NCBI GenBank assembly: GCA_036675265.1
Contig: JAKFFJ010000076.1
Span: 124,001-188,000 of the forward strand
Source: CAMPJU01 sp036675265
GTDB taxonomy: Bacteria; Pseudomonadota; Gammaproteobacteria; Xanthomonadales; Xanthomonadaceae
Length of the DNA stretch: 64,000 nucleotides
Reading direction: 5' to 3'
The notes beneath the pieces were generated by a model. It was not told where the DNA came from. It worked only from the letters and a program-made list of their open reading frames with translations, and made no database searches. Within the stretch, counting starts at the first letter, position 1, and the number at the start of each line of letters is the position of its first letter. Shown one piece after another: positions 1 to 6,845 of this stretch. The translations under genes were made by a program, and so were the position numbers.

Positions 1-426
1 ACCGAAGTCGGTTTGCCGCTGCGCTCCGAGGACTTCGGGCAGACGCTGGGCGTATGGGGATGGGACACCTCGCGCTACGTGGAGCTGCCGTTGTTCGGCC
101 CGCGCACCGTGCGCGACGTGCTCGGCCTGTTCGGCGACGCGCCGTTGTCGCCGCTGCGGCAGGTGGAAGAGGACAAGGTCCGCGTGTTCCTGCAGGGCCT
201 GCAGCTGGTGGACGTGCGCGTCCAGCTGCTCGCGCTCGACAGCCTGCTCGAGGGCGCGCCGGACGAGTACGCGCTGCTGCGCGATGCCTGGCTGCAACGC
301 CGCAACTACCAGATCCACGGGGAAACGACCGTGGAAGACGACGAGTCGCTGCCCGACTACCTGCGCGAAGAGCAGCTGCCGACCGTGCCTGTCGACGCGA
401 TGCCGGTCCTGCCGCAGGGCGGCTGA
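1..426 (+). CDS. mlaA: MlaA (VacJ) lipid-asymmetry lipoprotein, C-terminal part
   Basis: The reading frame is open at the window edge, so only the last 141 codons are present. The stretch RSEDFGQTLGVWG followed by LPLFGPRTVRD is the signature of the MlaA/VacJ family, whose members sit in the outer membrane and pass mislocalised phospholipids to the MlaC shuttle. The tail after about residue 100 of the fragment is acidic and low in complexity (VEDDESLPDYLREEQ), a common variable end in this family. It converges with rmuC across a short gap holding a decayed palindromic repeat. The N-terminal lipobox lies outside the window. Identification rests on motif recognition. Confidence 0.9.
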   Translation, partial: TEVGLPLRSEDFGQTLGVWGWDTSRYVELPLFGPRTVRDVLGLFGDAPLSPLRQVEEDKVRVFLQGLQLVDVRVQLLALDSLLEGAPDEYALLRDAWLQRRNYQIHGETTVEDDESLPDYLREEQLPTVPVDAMPVLPQGG

Positions 427-441
427 CCCGCACACCGCACT

Positions 442-472
442 GTCGGAGCCGCCACGGCGGCGAAGCCCTTCG
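442..472. repeat. Degenerate half of GTGGGAGCC palindromic repeat
   Basis: Reads GTCGGAGCCGCCACGGCGGC then GAAGCCCTTCG, one half of the dispersed element seen intact at 35133-35183. It fills the tail-to-tail gap between mlaA and rmuC. Confidence 0.7.
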
Positions 473-473
473 G

Positions 474-1817
474 TCAACCGGCGTCGTCATCCTCGTCAGC
501 CGCCTCGATCCCCAGCAACCCCTGGCTCTCCGCCACCGGCAGCGCCTCCACGTCCCGCAACTTCCGGCTCAGCACCCGGCTCCGCCGCGTCGTGTCCTCG
601 ATCTTGTTGCTCGCTTCCTGCAGCTTCTTCTGCACGGATTCCAGCGCGCCGCCGAACTTGGCGAATTCCGTCTTCACCGCGCCAAGCGTGCGCCACACCT
701 CGCTGCTGCGTTCCTGGATGGCCAGCGTACGGAAACCCATCTGGAAGCTGGTCATCAGCGCAAGCAGGGTGGTGGGCCCGGCGATGGCGATCTTGCACTC
801 GCGCTGGATGCCGTCCACCAGGCCGGGCCGCCGCAATACCTCGGCGTACAGGCCCTCGGTGGGCAGGAACAGGATGGCGAACTCGGTCGTGTGCGGCGCG
901 GACACGTACTTGTCGCAGATGCGCCTGGCTTCCATGCGGACCTGGCGTTCCAATGAGTCCCCGGCGGCGCGCGCGGCCTCGGGGTCACCGCGTTCCTGCG
1001 CGTCCAGCAACCGCTCGTAATCCTCGCGCGGGAACTTGGCATCGATCGGCAGCCAGACCGGCGCCTCACCGGACGAACCGGGGAAGCGCACCGCGAATTC
1101 CACGCGGTCGTTGCTGCCCGGGATGGTCGCGACGTTCTTCGCGAACTGGTCCGGCGCCAGCACCTGCTCCAGCAACCCGGCCAGCTGCACCTCGCCGAAC
1201 ACGCCGCGCGACTTCACGTTGGTCAGCACGCGCTGCAGTCCGCCGACGTCCGCGGCCAGCTTGTTCATGTCGCCCAGGCCCTGGTGCACCTGCGCCAGCA
1301 TGGTGGCCACGTTGCCGAAGCTCTCGGTCAGGCGGGTCTCCAGGGTCGCGTGGAGCTTTTCGTCCACGGTGGCGCGCATCTGCTCGAGCTTCTGGGCGTT
1401 GTCGGCCTGGAGGGCCTTGAGTTGTTGTTCCAGGGTGGCCCGCATCTCGACCATGCGCTGATCGTTGCGCTGGGTGAGGTCGGCCAGGCGCTGGCCAAGG
1501 GACTCGGCTAGAAGACGCTGCTGCTCGGCGACCTCGGTCCGGCCCTGCCGCTGTTCTTCGGCCAGCTGCGTGCGGAGCAGCTCCAAACGGTCCCCGAAAC
1601 CGGAGATCCGCCTCTCCTGATGGTCGGAAAAGCTGTCGAGCTGCTGGCGTAGCTCGCCCCGGCCGGTTTGCTGCTCGTCCCGAAGCGCCCGCTCGAGGGC
1701 GTCCTTGAACCCAGTGAGTGCGGCTTCTGGGCGCCGGCGGACCAAGGCGACCAGCAGGCCGATGACGGCCAGCAGGCCGATGAGAACCAAGGTGAGAAGG
1801 ATGGCTGAAACGTCCAT
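474..1817 (-). CDS. rmuC: RmuC DNA recombination protein
   Basis: A 447-residue protein with a single N-terminal membrane segment (about residues 5-26), a long Glu/Gln/Arg-rich coiled coil (about 30-190) and the RmuC nuclease-like domain (about 200-400, including FPGSSGEAPVWLPIDAKFP and the SAPHTTEFAILFLPTEGLY stretch). RmuC limits inversions between short inverted repeats in Escherichia coli; its fold is predicted to be a restriction-type endonuclease, and the DAKFP segment belongs to that core. The ATG at 1817 is six bases from a TAGACT -10 box, which suggests the transcript begins at the start codon. The acidic C-terminus (DEDDD) is typical. Not obviously in an operon. Confidence 0.93.
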   Translation of the reverse strand: MDVSAILLTLVLIGLLAVIGLLVALVRRRPEAALTGFKDALERALRDEQQTGRGELRQQLDSFSDHQERRISGFGDRLELLRTQLAEEQRQGRTEVAEQQRLLAESLGQRLADLTQRNDQRMVEMRATLEQQLKALQADNAQKLEQMRATVDEKLHATLETRLTESFGNVATMLAQVHQGLGDMNKLAADVGGLQRVLTNVKSRGVFGEVQLAGLLEQVLAPDQFAKNVATIPGSNDRVEFAVRFPGSSGEAPVWLPIDAKFPREDYERLLDAQERGDPEAARAAGDSLERQVRMEARRICDKYVSAPHTTEFAILFLPTEGLYAEVLRRPGLVDGIQRECKIAIAGPTTLLALMTSFQMGFRTLAIQERSSEVWRTLGAVKTEFAKFGGALESVQKKLQEASNKIEDTTRRSRVLSRKLRDVEALPVAESQGLLGIEAADEDDDAG

Positions 1818-1823
1818 GCCTCC

Positions 1824-1829
1824 AGTCTA
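1824..1829 (-). promoter_or_regulatory. Predicted -10 box of rmuC (leaderless)
   Basis: TAGACT on the minus strand, six bases before the rmuC ATG. The intervening GGAGGC resembles a Shine-Dalgarno sequence but abuts the ATG too closely to work, so a leaderless mRNA is the simpler reading. Confidence 0.5.
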
Positions 1830-1950
1830 TCGTTCGCGGTCTCATCCCCGGAGATCTCAAACGCCTGTCGGTGGTCGCCGGACACTGCCAGGGCGCTGCC
1901 CAGAAAATATGGCGTAACCTGGATCAGGGGGAAGTCGGGGAGCGGTCCGG

Positions 1951-2931
1951 GTGCGCTACTGGTGGGTCAATCAAAACGCGACCTACAAATTCGAGGTCCC
2001 GGGGAATTACCTGTGGTCGCCGAAGCGATCCGCCGGCGACCGCCGGAATCCGTACTACGACTTCATGCGCGTTGTCTCCCCGGGCGACATGGTCTTCTCG
2101 TTTGCCGACACACTAATTCGTGCGATCGGGATCGTCAGGGCGTACGCCTACGAGGCGCCAAAGCCGCTTGAGTTCGGCAGCGCGGGTGCGTACTGGGACA
2201 ACATCGGCTGGCGGGTGGATGTCCAGTTCAAGGAGCTCGTGCACCAGATACGGCCCGCGGAACATATGCAGGTGATCGGCAAGTTATTGCCGGGGAAGTA
2301 CGCGCCACTGCAAAAAAGCGGCAAGGGACTGCAAAACATGTACCTGACTCGCGTGCCCGCTGACCTGGCAGACGCGCTGGTCGGACTCATCGGCATTGAG
2401 GCAAGGAACCTCTCACGCTCGACGATGCTTTCCGATTGGGCTCAACCGTCTGATGCCATCGGGCTTCTGCAATGGGAAGCACACCAGATCAGCGAATTGC
2501 GCAAGAACGCAGACATTCCTCCAACGGAGAAGGAAGCGTTGGTCATGGCCCGAAGAGGCCAAGGGCGCTTCCGACGAGAAGTTTCAAAGATCGAACAGAG
2601 ATGTCGCATCACCCACGTGGACAAGGAGGAGCATCTCCGGGCGAGCCACTGCAAACCCTGGAGGGATTCGTCGAACGAAGAACGATTGAATGGTGAAAAC
2701 GGCCTCCTGCTTACACCGACAGTCGATCACCTGTTTGATCGCGGCTTCATCAGCTTCGAGTGGAATGGCGACTTGCTGATTTCTCCCGTCGCACACCTCC
2801 CATCGATGGCCAGGATGGGAATAGACACGACTCGGAAGGTCAATGTCGGTGTGTTTAGTTCCGGGCAACGGGACTTCCTCGAGTTCCACCGCGGAAAGGT
2901 CTTCCTCAGCACCCCGGTGACGCTGGATTGA
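1951..2931 (+). CDS. PUA/EVE-like domain plus HNH endonuclease (candidate modified-DNA restriction enzyme)
   Basis: A 326-residue protein with a GTG start (RYWWVNQN). Residues 1 to about 145 look like a PUA/EVE-type base-flipping domain: the opening RYWWVNQ, the basic YLWSPKRSAGDRRNPYYDFM stretch and GDMVFSFAD-x-LIRAIGIV follow the pattern of domains that read modified bases. Residues 215-275 are an HNH_2-type nuclease: Cys218, His233 in ASHCKPW, Asn250 in NGENGLLL and His260 in VDHLFDRGF. Families joining such readers to HNH nucleases act as type IV, modification-dependent restriction enzymes; that role is inferred here. There is no methyltransferase beside it. The gene is visibly less GC-rich than its neighbours, which suggests transfer. 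It ends 12 bases before the convergent MATE gene. Confidence 0.8.
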   Translation: MRYWWVNQNATYKFEVPGNYLWSPKRSAGDRRNPYYDFMRVVSPGDMVFSFADTLIRAIGIVRAYAYEAPKPLEFGSAGAYWDNIGWRVDVQFKELVHQIRPAEHMQVIGKLLPGKYAPLQKSGKGLQNMYLTRVPADLADALVGLIGIEARNLSRSTMLSDWAQPSDAIGLLQWEAHQISELRKNADIPPTEKEALVMARRGQGRFRREVSKIEQRCRITHVDKEEHLRASHCKPWRDSSNEERLNGENGLLLTPTVDHLFDRGFISFEWNGDLLISPVAHLPSMARMGIDTTRKVNVGVFSSGQRDFLEFHRGKVFLSTPVTLD

Positions 2932-2943
2932 ACCCAACCTGCG

Positions 2944-4392
2944 TCAATCGCCGAGCCGCGCCCCCTCATCCGCCACGGGCGAAGGCACCTGCCCCGGCAC
3001 CTCGGAAGGAATCGCAATCGCATCCGGCCCCACCGGCAGCATCGTCGCCTCCCGCCACCGCCCCCACCGGTAGTAAGCCAGCGATGCGATCATCGCCACG
3101 AACGCGCTGACCGGGAAGCTCCACCAGATCGCATCCACGCCAAACTCCGGCTGCAACCAGTTGGCGAACGGGATCCGAACGCCCCACAGCGCCACGCCCA
3201 GGATCACCAGCGGCGGGATCACGGCGCCGGTCGAGCGCACGACGCCGGCCACCACGAACGTCACGCCGAAAAACAGGAACGACCACACCGCAATGCGGTT
3301 GAGGTGCCGCGCAATTTCCAGCGCGGTGCTGCCGTCGGGCATGAACCACGACAGGGTGAACCGGTCGAGCAGGATCAGCGGCGCGATCAACGCACCGGTC
3401 AGCACGAAGTTGAAGACGATGCCGGAGCGGGTGGTCGCTTCCACGCGGTCCCACTTGCCGGCGCCGACGTTCTGCGCGGCCATCGACGAGCACGCGGCGC
3501 CGATCGCCATCGCCGGCATCTGCACGTAGGTCCACAGTTGCAGCGCCGCGCCATAGGCGGCCGTGGTGTCCGTGCCGTACTGGTTGACCATGACGATCAT
3601 CGCGATCATCGCCAGCGAGATCACCACCATCTGCAGGCCCATCGGCACGCCCTTGACCACCATGGTCCGCACGATGGTCCAGTCGGGGATGTACAGCCGG
3701 TTCTCGTTGCGGCTGATCCACAGCGGATGCCGCTTGTGCCGCAGCCACAGCACCATCGCGGGCAGGGCGATCGCGTTCGCCACCAGCGTCGCCATCGCGC
3801 TGCCGGCCATGCCCATCTCCGGCAGCGGCCCGACGCCGAACATCAGCAGGGGCACCAGCCCGATGTCCAGGGCCACTGCAAGCAGCAGGAACAGGAACGG
3901 CGTGCGCGTGTCGCCGGCGCCGCGCAGGATCGCCGACATGAAGGCGAACGCGTACAGCAGCGGCAACGCCAGGAAGATCACGCGGATGTAGGCGACCGCC
4001 AGCGGCATGGCGTCGGCGGGCGTGGCCATCCAGGACAGCACGCGCTCCGACGACACCCAGCCGATCGCCGCCAGCACCACCGACAGCAACAGGAAGAACG
4101 TCGCCGCGCTGCCGATCACCTTGCGCGCGCCGGCCAGGTCCTTCCGCCCCATCGCCTGCCCGACCAGGATCGTCGAGGCCATGCCGAACCCGAAGATCCC
4201 GCCCAGCAGGAAGAACATGATGTTGTTGGCGTTGGCGATCGCCACCAGCGCCTCCTCGCCCAGGAAGCGCCCGACCCAGATCGCGTTGACCGAGCCGTTG
4301 AGGGACTGCAGGACGTTGGCGCCCAGGATGGGCAGCGCGAAGACGAAGAGGGTGGGCCCGATGGGGCCGGCGGTGAGGTCGCGGCGCTGCAT
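2944..4392 (-). CDS. MATE-family multidrug/toxin efflux transporter
   Basis: About 482 residues from the ATG at 4392 (QRRDLTAGPIGPTLFVFALP), forming some 12 hydrophobic segments in two homologous halves, as in MATE exporters that swap Na+ or H+ for cationic drugs. The first half carries LNGSVNAIWVGRFLGEEALV and IANANNIMFFLLGGIFGFGM, the usual TM1-TM2 pattern; the second half begins near TIVRTMVVKGVPMGLQMV. An upstream in-frame ATG at 4440 would add 16 non-conserved residues; 4392 is preferred because the family begins there and a TACCCT hexamer lies exactly six bases upstream. The substrate cannot be told. Divergent from the DUF4325 gene. Confidence 0.9.
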   Translation of the reverse strand: MQRRDLTAGPIGPTLFVFALPILGANVLQSLNGSVNAIWVGRFLGEEALVAIANANNIMFFLLGGIFGFGMASTILVGQAMGRKDLAGARKVIGSAATFFLLLSVVLAAIGWVSSERVLSWMATPADAMPLAVAYIRVIFLALPLLYAFAFMSAILRGAGDTRTPFLFLLLAVALDIGLVPLLMFGVGPLPEMGMAGSAMATLVANAIALPAMVLWLRHKRHPLWISRNENRLYIPDWTIVRTMVVKGVPMGLQMVVISLAMIAMIVMVNQYGTDTTAAYGAALQLWTYVQMPAMAIGAACSSMAAQNVGAGKWDRVEATTRSGIVFNFVLTGALIAPLILLDRFTLSWFMPDGSTALEIARHLNRIAVWSFLFFGVTFVVAGVVRSTGAVIPPLVILGVALWGVRIPFANWLQPEFGVDAIWWSFPVSAFVAMIASLAYYRWGRWREATMLPVGPDAIAIPSEVPGQVPSPVADEGARLGD

Positions 4393-4465
4393 CGGGGCAG
4401 GGTAGCGACGGGGCGATCCCCGCTGCGTGGATTCGAGCATTGTCGCACAGGCCTATGAGATTGTA

Positions 4466-4518
4466 CTTTACAATCCGAGCCGAGATGCTTTCCAATCAGC
4501 TATAACAGCTTTACAATC
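4466..4518. promoter_or_regulatory. Three iterated CTTTACAATC repeats, probable operator
   Basis: CTTTACAATC at 4466-4475, CTTTCCAATC at 4488-4497 (one mismatch) and CTTTACAATC at 4509-4518. Start-to-start spacings of 22 and 21 bases put all three on one face of the helix. The first lies in a TTGTA-CTT-TACAA palindrome (4461-4473) and the last contains the likely -10 box of the downstream gene. The obvious candidate binder is the winged-HTH protein encoded next; autoregulation is inference. Confidence 0.65.
4512..4517 (+). promoter_or_regulatory. Predicted -10 box of the DUF4325 gene (leaderless)
   Basis: TACAAT six bases before the ATG at 4524, inside the third CTTTACAATC repeat, so repressor binding there would occlude RNA polymerase. 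No Shine-Dalgarno sequence precedes the ATG. TATAAC at 4501-4506 is an alternative. Confidence 0.5.
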
Positions 4519-4523
4519 GCCCC

Positions 4524-5576
4524 ATGCCAAAGGACCGCTCAGCTGAGATCGATGCTGCGCTGCTGGCGCAGGTAGCCGCGCATCCGAATGACCTCACCCG
4601 GGTCGTTGCGGCACAGATCGGTGTGTCCCGCCAGACCGTTGCGACGCGGGTCCGCGCCTTGGTCGCGGACGGCCTCCTGGCCAAGTCAGGCACGACACGG
4701 CCAACGTATCAATTGGGACTGCATCGCCGACAGGTATTCGACTATCCATTGAAAGGCCTCGCCGAGGACCGTGTCTGGACGCGTGATGTCGCGCCGCTGT
4801 TGCAGGGACTGCCCCGTGAAGTGATGGACATTTGCCATCACGGCCTCACTGAGATGGTTAACAACGCCATCGACCACTCGGAAGGGAGCAAGGTGACCGT
4901 GCAGGTCGCGCGGGATCCTCGCCAGGTGTTCCTCGGCATCGGCGACGACGGCATCGGCATCTTTCGCAAGATTGCCCGGGCGCTCGACCTGCCCGATGAA
5001 CGCCTCGCGCTGCTCGAACTCGCAAAGGGAAAGTTGACTACTGACCCGCGCCGGCACTCCGGCGAAGGCGTCTTCTTCACTTCGCGAATGTTCGATACCT
5101 ACCAGATCATGTCCGGAGGCTTGTCGTTCGACCACGATGGTCGGCAACCTCAAGATTGGCTTTTCGATACTGATGACACCCTAGACGGCACCGAGGTGTT
5201 CATGCACATCGCCAGCGATTCGCCCCGGATGATGGCGGACATCTACGCGCAGTATTCCAGCGGGCCGGACGACTACACGTTTGCCAAGACGGTCGTGCCA
5301 GTGCGACTGGCGCGGGTTGGCGACGAGAATCTGGTGTCCCGGTCCCAGGCGAAACGCCTCTTGCTGAGAGTGGACGGATTCCGAGTGGTGGTGCTGGACT
5401 TCGCCGAGATTGCCCGGATCGGCCAGGCATTTGCGGATGAGGTGTTTCGTGTGTTCGCCAACGATCATCCTGAGATCGAGTTGCAGGCTGTTCACGCGAG
5501 TCATGAGGTGCAACAGATGATCCGGCGGGCGGAAGTTGCGCGTGATGCCGGCAGCGACCAGTTGCCATTGCTCTGA
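4524..5576 (+). CDS. Winged-HTH + GHKL ATPase + STAS-like DUF4325 protein
   Basis: A 350-residue protein in three parts. Residues 1-65 are a winged helix (VVAAQIGVSRQTVATRVRAL). Residues 95-230 are a histidine-kinase/anti-sigma-type ATPase with the N box around Glu110-Asn114 (TEMVNNAIDHS), G1 box GDDGIGIF (139-147) and G2 box GEGVFFT (180-186); no phospho-acceptor histidine domain is present. Residues 262-335 match the STAS-like DUF4325 pattern (LDFAEIARIGQAFADEVFRVF region). In Bacillus, SpoIIAB-type kinases and STAS antagonists are separate partners; here both folds are joined to a DNA-binding domain, implying a self-contained switch, but no function is established. The stop overlaps the start of the DUF938 gene. 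GC content is lower than in flanking genes. Confidence 0.8.
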   Translation: MPKDRSAEIDAALLAQVAAHPNDLTRVVAAQIGVSRQTVATRVRALVADGLLAKSGTTRPTYQLGLHRRQVFDYPLKGLAEDRVWTRDVAPLLQGLPREVMDICHHGLTEMVNNAIDHSEGSKVTVQVARDPRQVFLGIGDDGIGIFRKIARALDLPDERLALLELAKGKLTTDPRRHSGEGVFFTSRMFDTYQIMSGGLSFDHDGRQPQDWLFDTDDTLDGTEVFMHIASDSPRMMADIYAQYSSGPDDYTFAKTVVPVRLARVGDENLVSRSQAKRLLLRVDGFRVVVLDFAEIARIGQAFADEVFRVFANDHPEIELQAVHASHEVQQMIRRAEVARDAGSDQLPLL

Positions 5577-6175
5577 TGTCGACCGCCAAGGCTAGCTCGC
5601 CGGCGTGCGAACGTAACCGGGAACCGATCCTGGCGGTGCTGCGACGGCACTTCACTGCGAGCCGGCAGGTGCTCGAGATCGGCAGCGGCACCGGCCAGCA
5701 CGCAGTGCATTTCGCCGCGGCCATGCCTTCCCTCACCTGGCAATGTTCGGACGTCGCCGAGCACCTGCCAGGCATCGAGGCCTGGCTAGCGGACGCGGCG
5801 CTCCCCAACACACCGACGCCCATCGAACTCGATGTCGCGCGCGGACCATGGCCGCCCCGCCGCTTCGATGCGGTCTTCAGCGCCAACACGCTGCACATCA
5901 TGGGCTGGCCGGAAATCGAGGCCTTCTTCGCCGGCCTGCCGACTGTGCTGGGAGACCAGGCAACCGTCGTGGTCTACGGCCCGTTCAATTACGGGGGCGA
6001 CTACACCAGCACTAGCAACCGGGAGTTCGATGCCTGGCTGAAGGCACGCGACCCCCGGTCCGGCATCCGGGACTTCGAAGCCGTCGATGCCCTGGCCCGC
6101 GCCATCGGGCTGGAGCTCGTCGAGGACGTGGCAATGCCCGCCAACAATCGCTGCCTGGTCTGGCGTCGCGATTGA
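5576..6175 (+). CDS. DUF938-family SAM-dependent methyltransferase
   Basis: A 199-residue protein of the DUF938 family. The SAM-binding loop VLEIGSGTGQHAVHF (about residues 33-47) and the later motif SANTLHIMGW (about 103-112), with VVYGPFNYGG (about 133-142), fit this class; the substrate is unknown for the family. Its ATG shares the TGATG overlap with the stop of the DUF4325 gene, so the two are probably translated together, and no separate promoter is visible. The stop is followed closely by a secreted-protein gene that has its own ribosome-binding region. Confidence 0.88.
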   Translation: MSTAKASSPACERNREPILAVLRRHFTASRQVLEIGSGTGQHAVHFAAAMPSLTWQCSDVAEHLPGIEAWLADAALPNTPTPIELDVARGPWPPRRFDAVFSANTLHIMGWPEIEAFFAGLPTVLGDQATVVVYGPFNYGGDYTSTSNREFDAWLKARDPRSGIRDFEAVDALARAIGLELVEDVAMPANNRCLVWRRD

Positions 6176-6267
6176 CCCTGTCCGGTCCGGCCCCGGGGAA
6201 CCGTATTGTTTGCCAATCGCGCCATCCGGCGCGCCGGCCGACCGGCCGGACACCCAGGGGACCCACC

Positions 6268-6843
6268 ATGCGGAACCGCTTCGTCTCGACCTGCCTCGCA
6301 CTGCTGTTCACCTTGCCCGCGGCCGCCCTGGCCGCCGACGTCACCCCCGGGACCTACATGCTCGAGGGCGGCAGCTACATGATCGAGGTCGCGCCCACCA
6401 GCGACGGCCTGGTGGTCCACGAACCCAACAAGGACTCGCCGTACACGCGCGTCAGCGACACCGACTTCCATTTCTGGAACGACAACACGCAGACCAACTA
6501 CGGGATCCGCTACCTGGACGAACGCACCATCGAGGCGTTCAAGCCGGACGTGCCGGGCAACGTCGGGTCGCGCCTGGTGCTGGTCGGCGGCAGCGGTGCG
6601 GACGCCGTGGTCGAGAACGACGACAGCGCGCATTGGGAAGCGCTGGCCCAGGAATACGCCACGCGGATCGAGAACGAGCCCGACAACGTCCAGGCGTGGG
6701 CGGCGTGCGCGGGCGTGGCGATGAAGCGCTCGATCTCCACCCAGGCCGATGCCGATGCGTATGCCGGTGAGATGGCGGCGATGCTGCAATTGATGATGCC
6801 CGCGGGCGCCGGGTCGCCGTGCCCGGAAGTGTTTACGTTCTGA
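6268..6843 (+). CDS. Secreted protein of unknown function
   Basis: 191 residues beginning with a clear signal peptide (RNRFVSTCLALLFTLPAAALA, cleavage expected after AALA, about residue 23). The mature part is acidic, rich in Gly/Tyr/Thr, and I do not recognise its family. The ATG at 6268 is chosen over an upstream in-frame start because the signal peptide begins there. The leader contains CCAGGGGA (6254-6261), a weak ribosome-binding site that is perfectly complementary to eight bases of the sX13-like RNA at 30272-30279. Two cysteines near the C-terminus (WAACAG and SPCPEVFTF) could form a disulfide in the periplasm. Confidence 0.75.
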   Translation: MRNRFVSTCLALLFTLPAAALAADVTPGTYMLEGGSYMIEVAPTSDGLVVHEPNKDSPYTRVSDTDFHFWNDNTQTNYGIRYLDERTIEAFKPDVPGNVGSRLVLVGGSGADAVVENDDSAHWEALAQEYATRIENEPDNVQAWAACAGVAMKRSISTQADADAYAGEMAAMLQLMMPAGAGSPCPEVFTF

Positions 6844-6845
6844 AG

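Noticed and set aside
5576..6175. DUF938 methyltransferase as the modification partner of the HNH nuclease
   Set aside because: The protein is a small-molecule-type methyltransferase without DNA-methylase motifs (no NPPY or PCQ), is 2.6 kb away, and is coupled to another gene.
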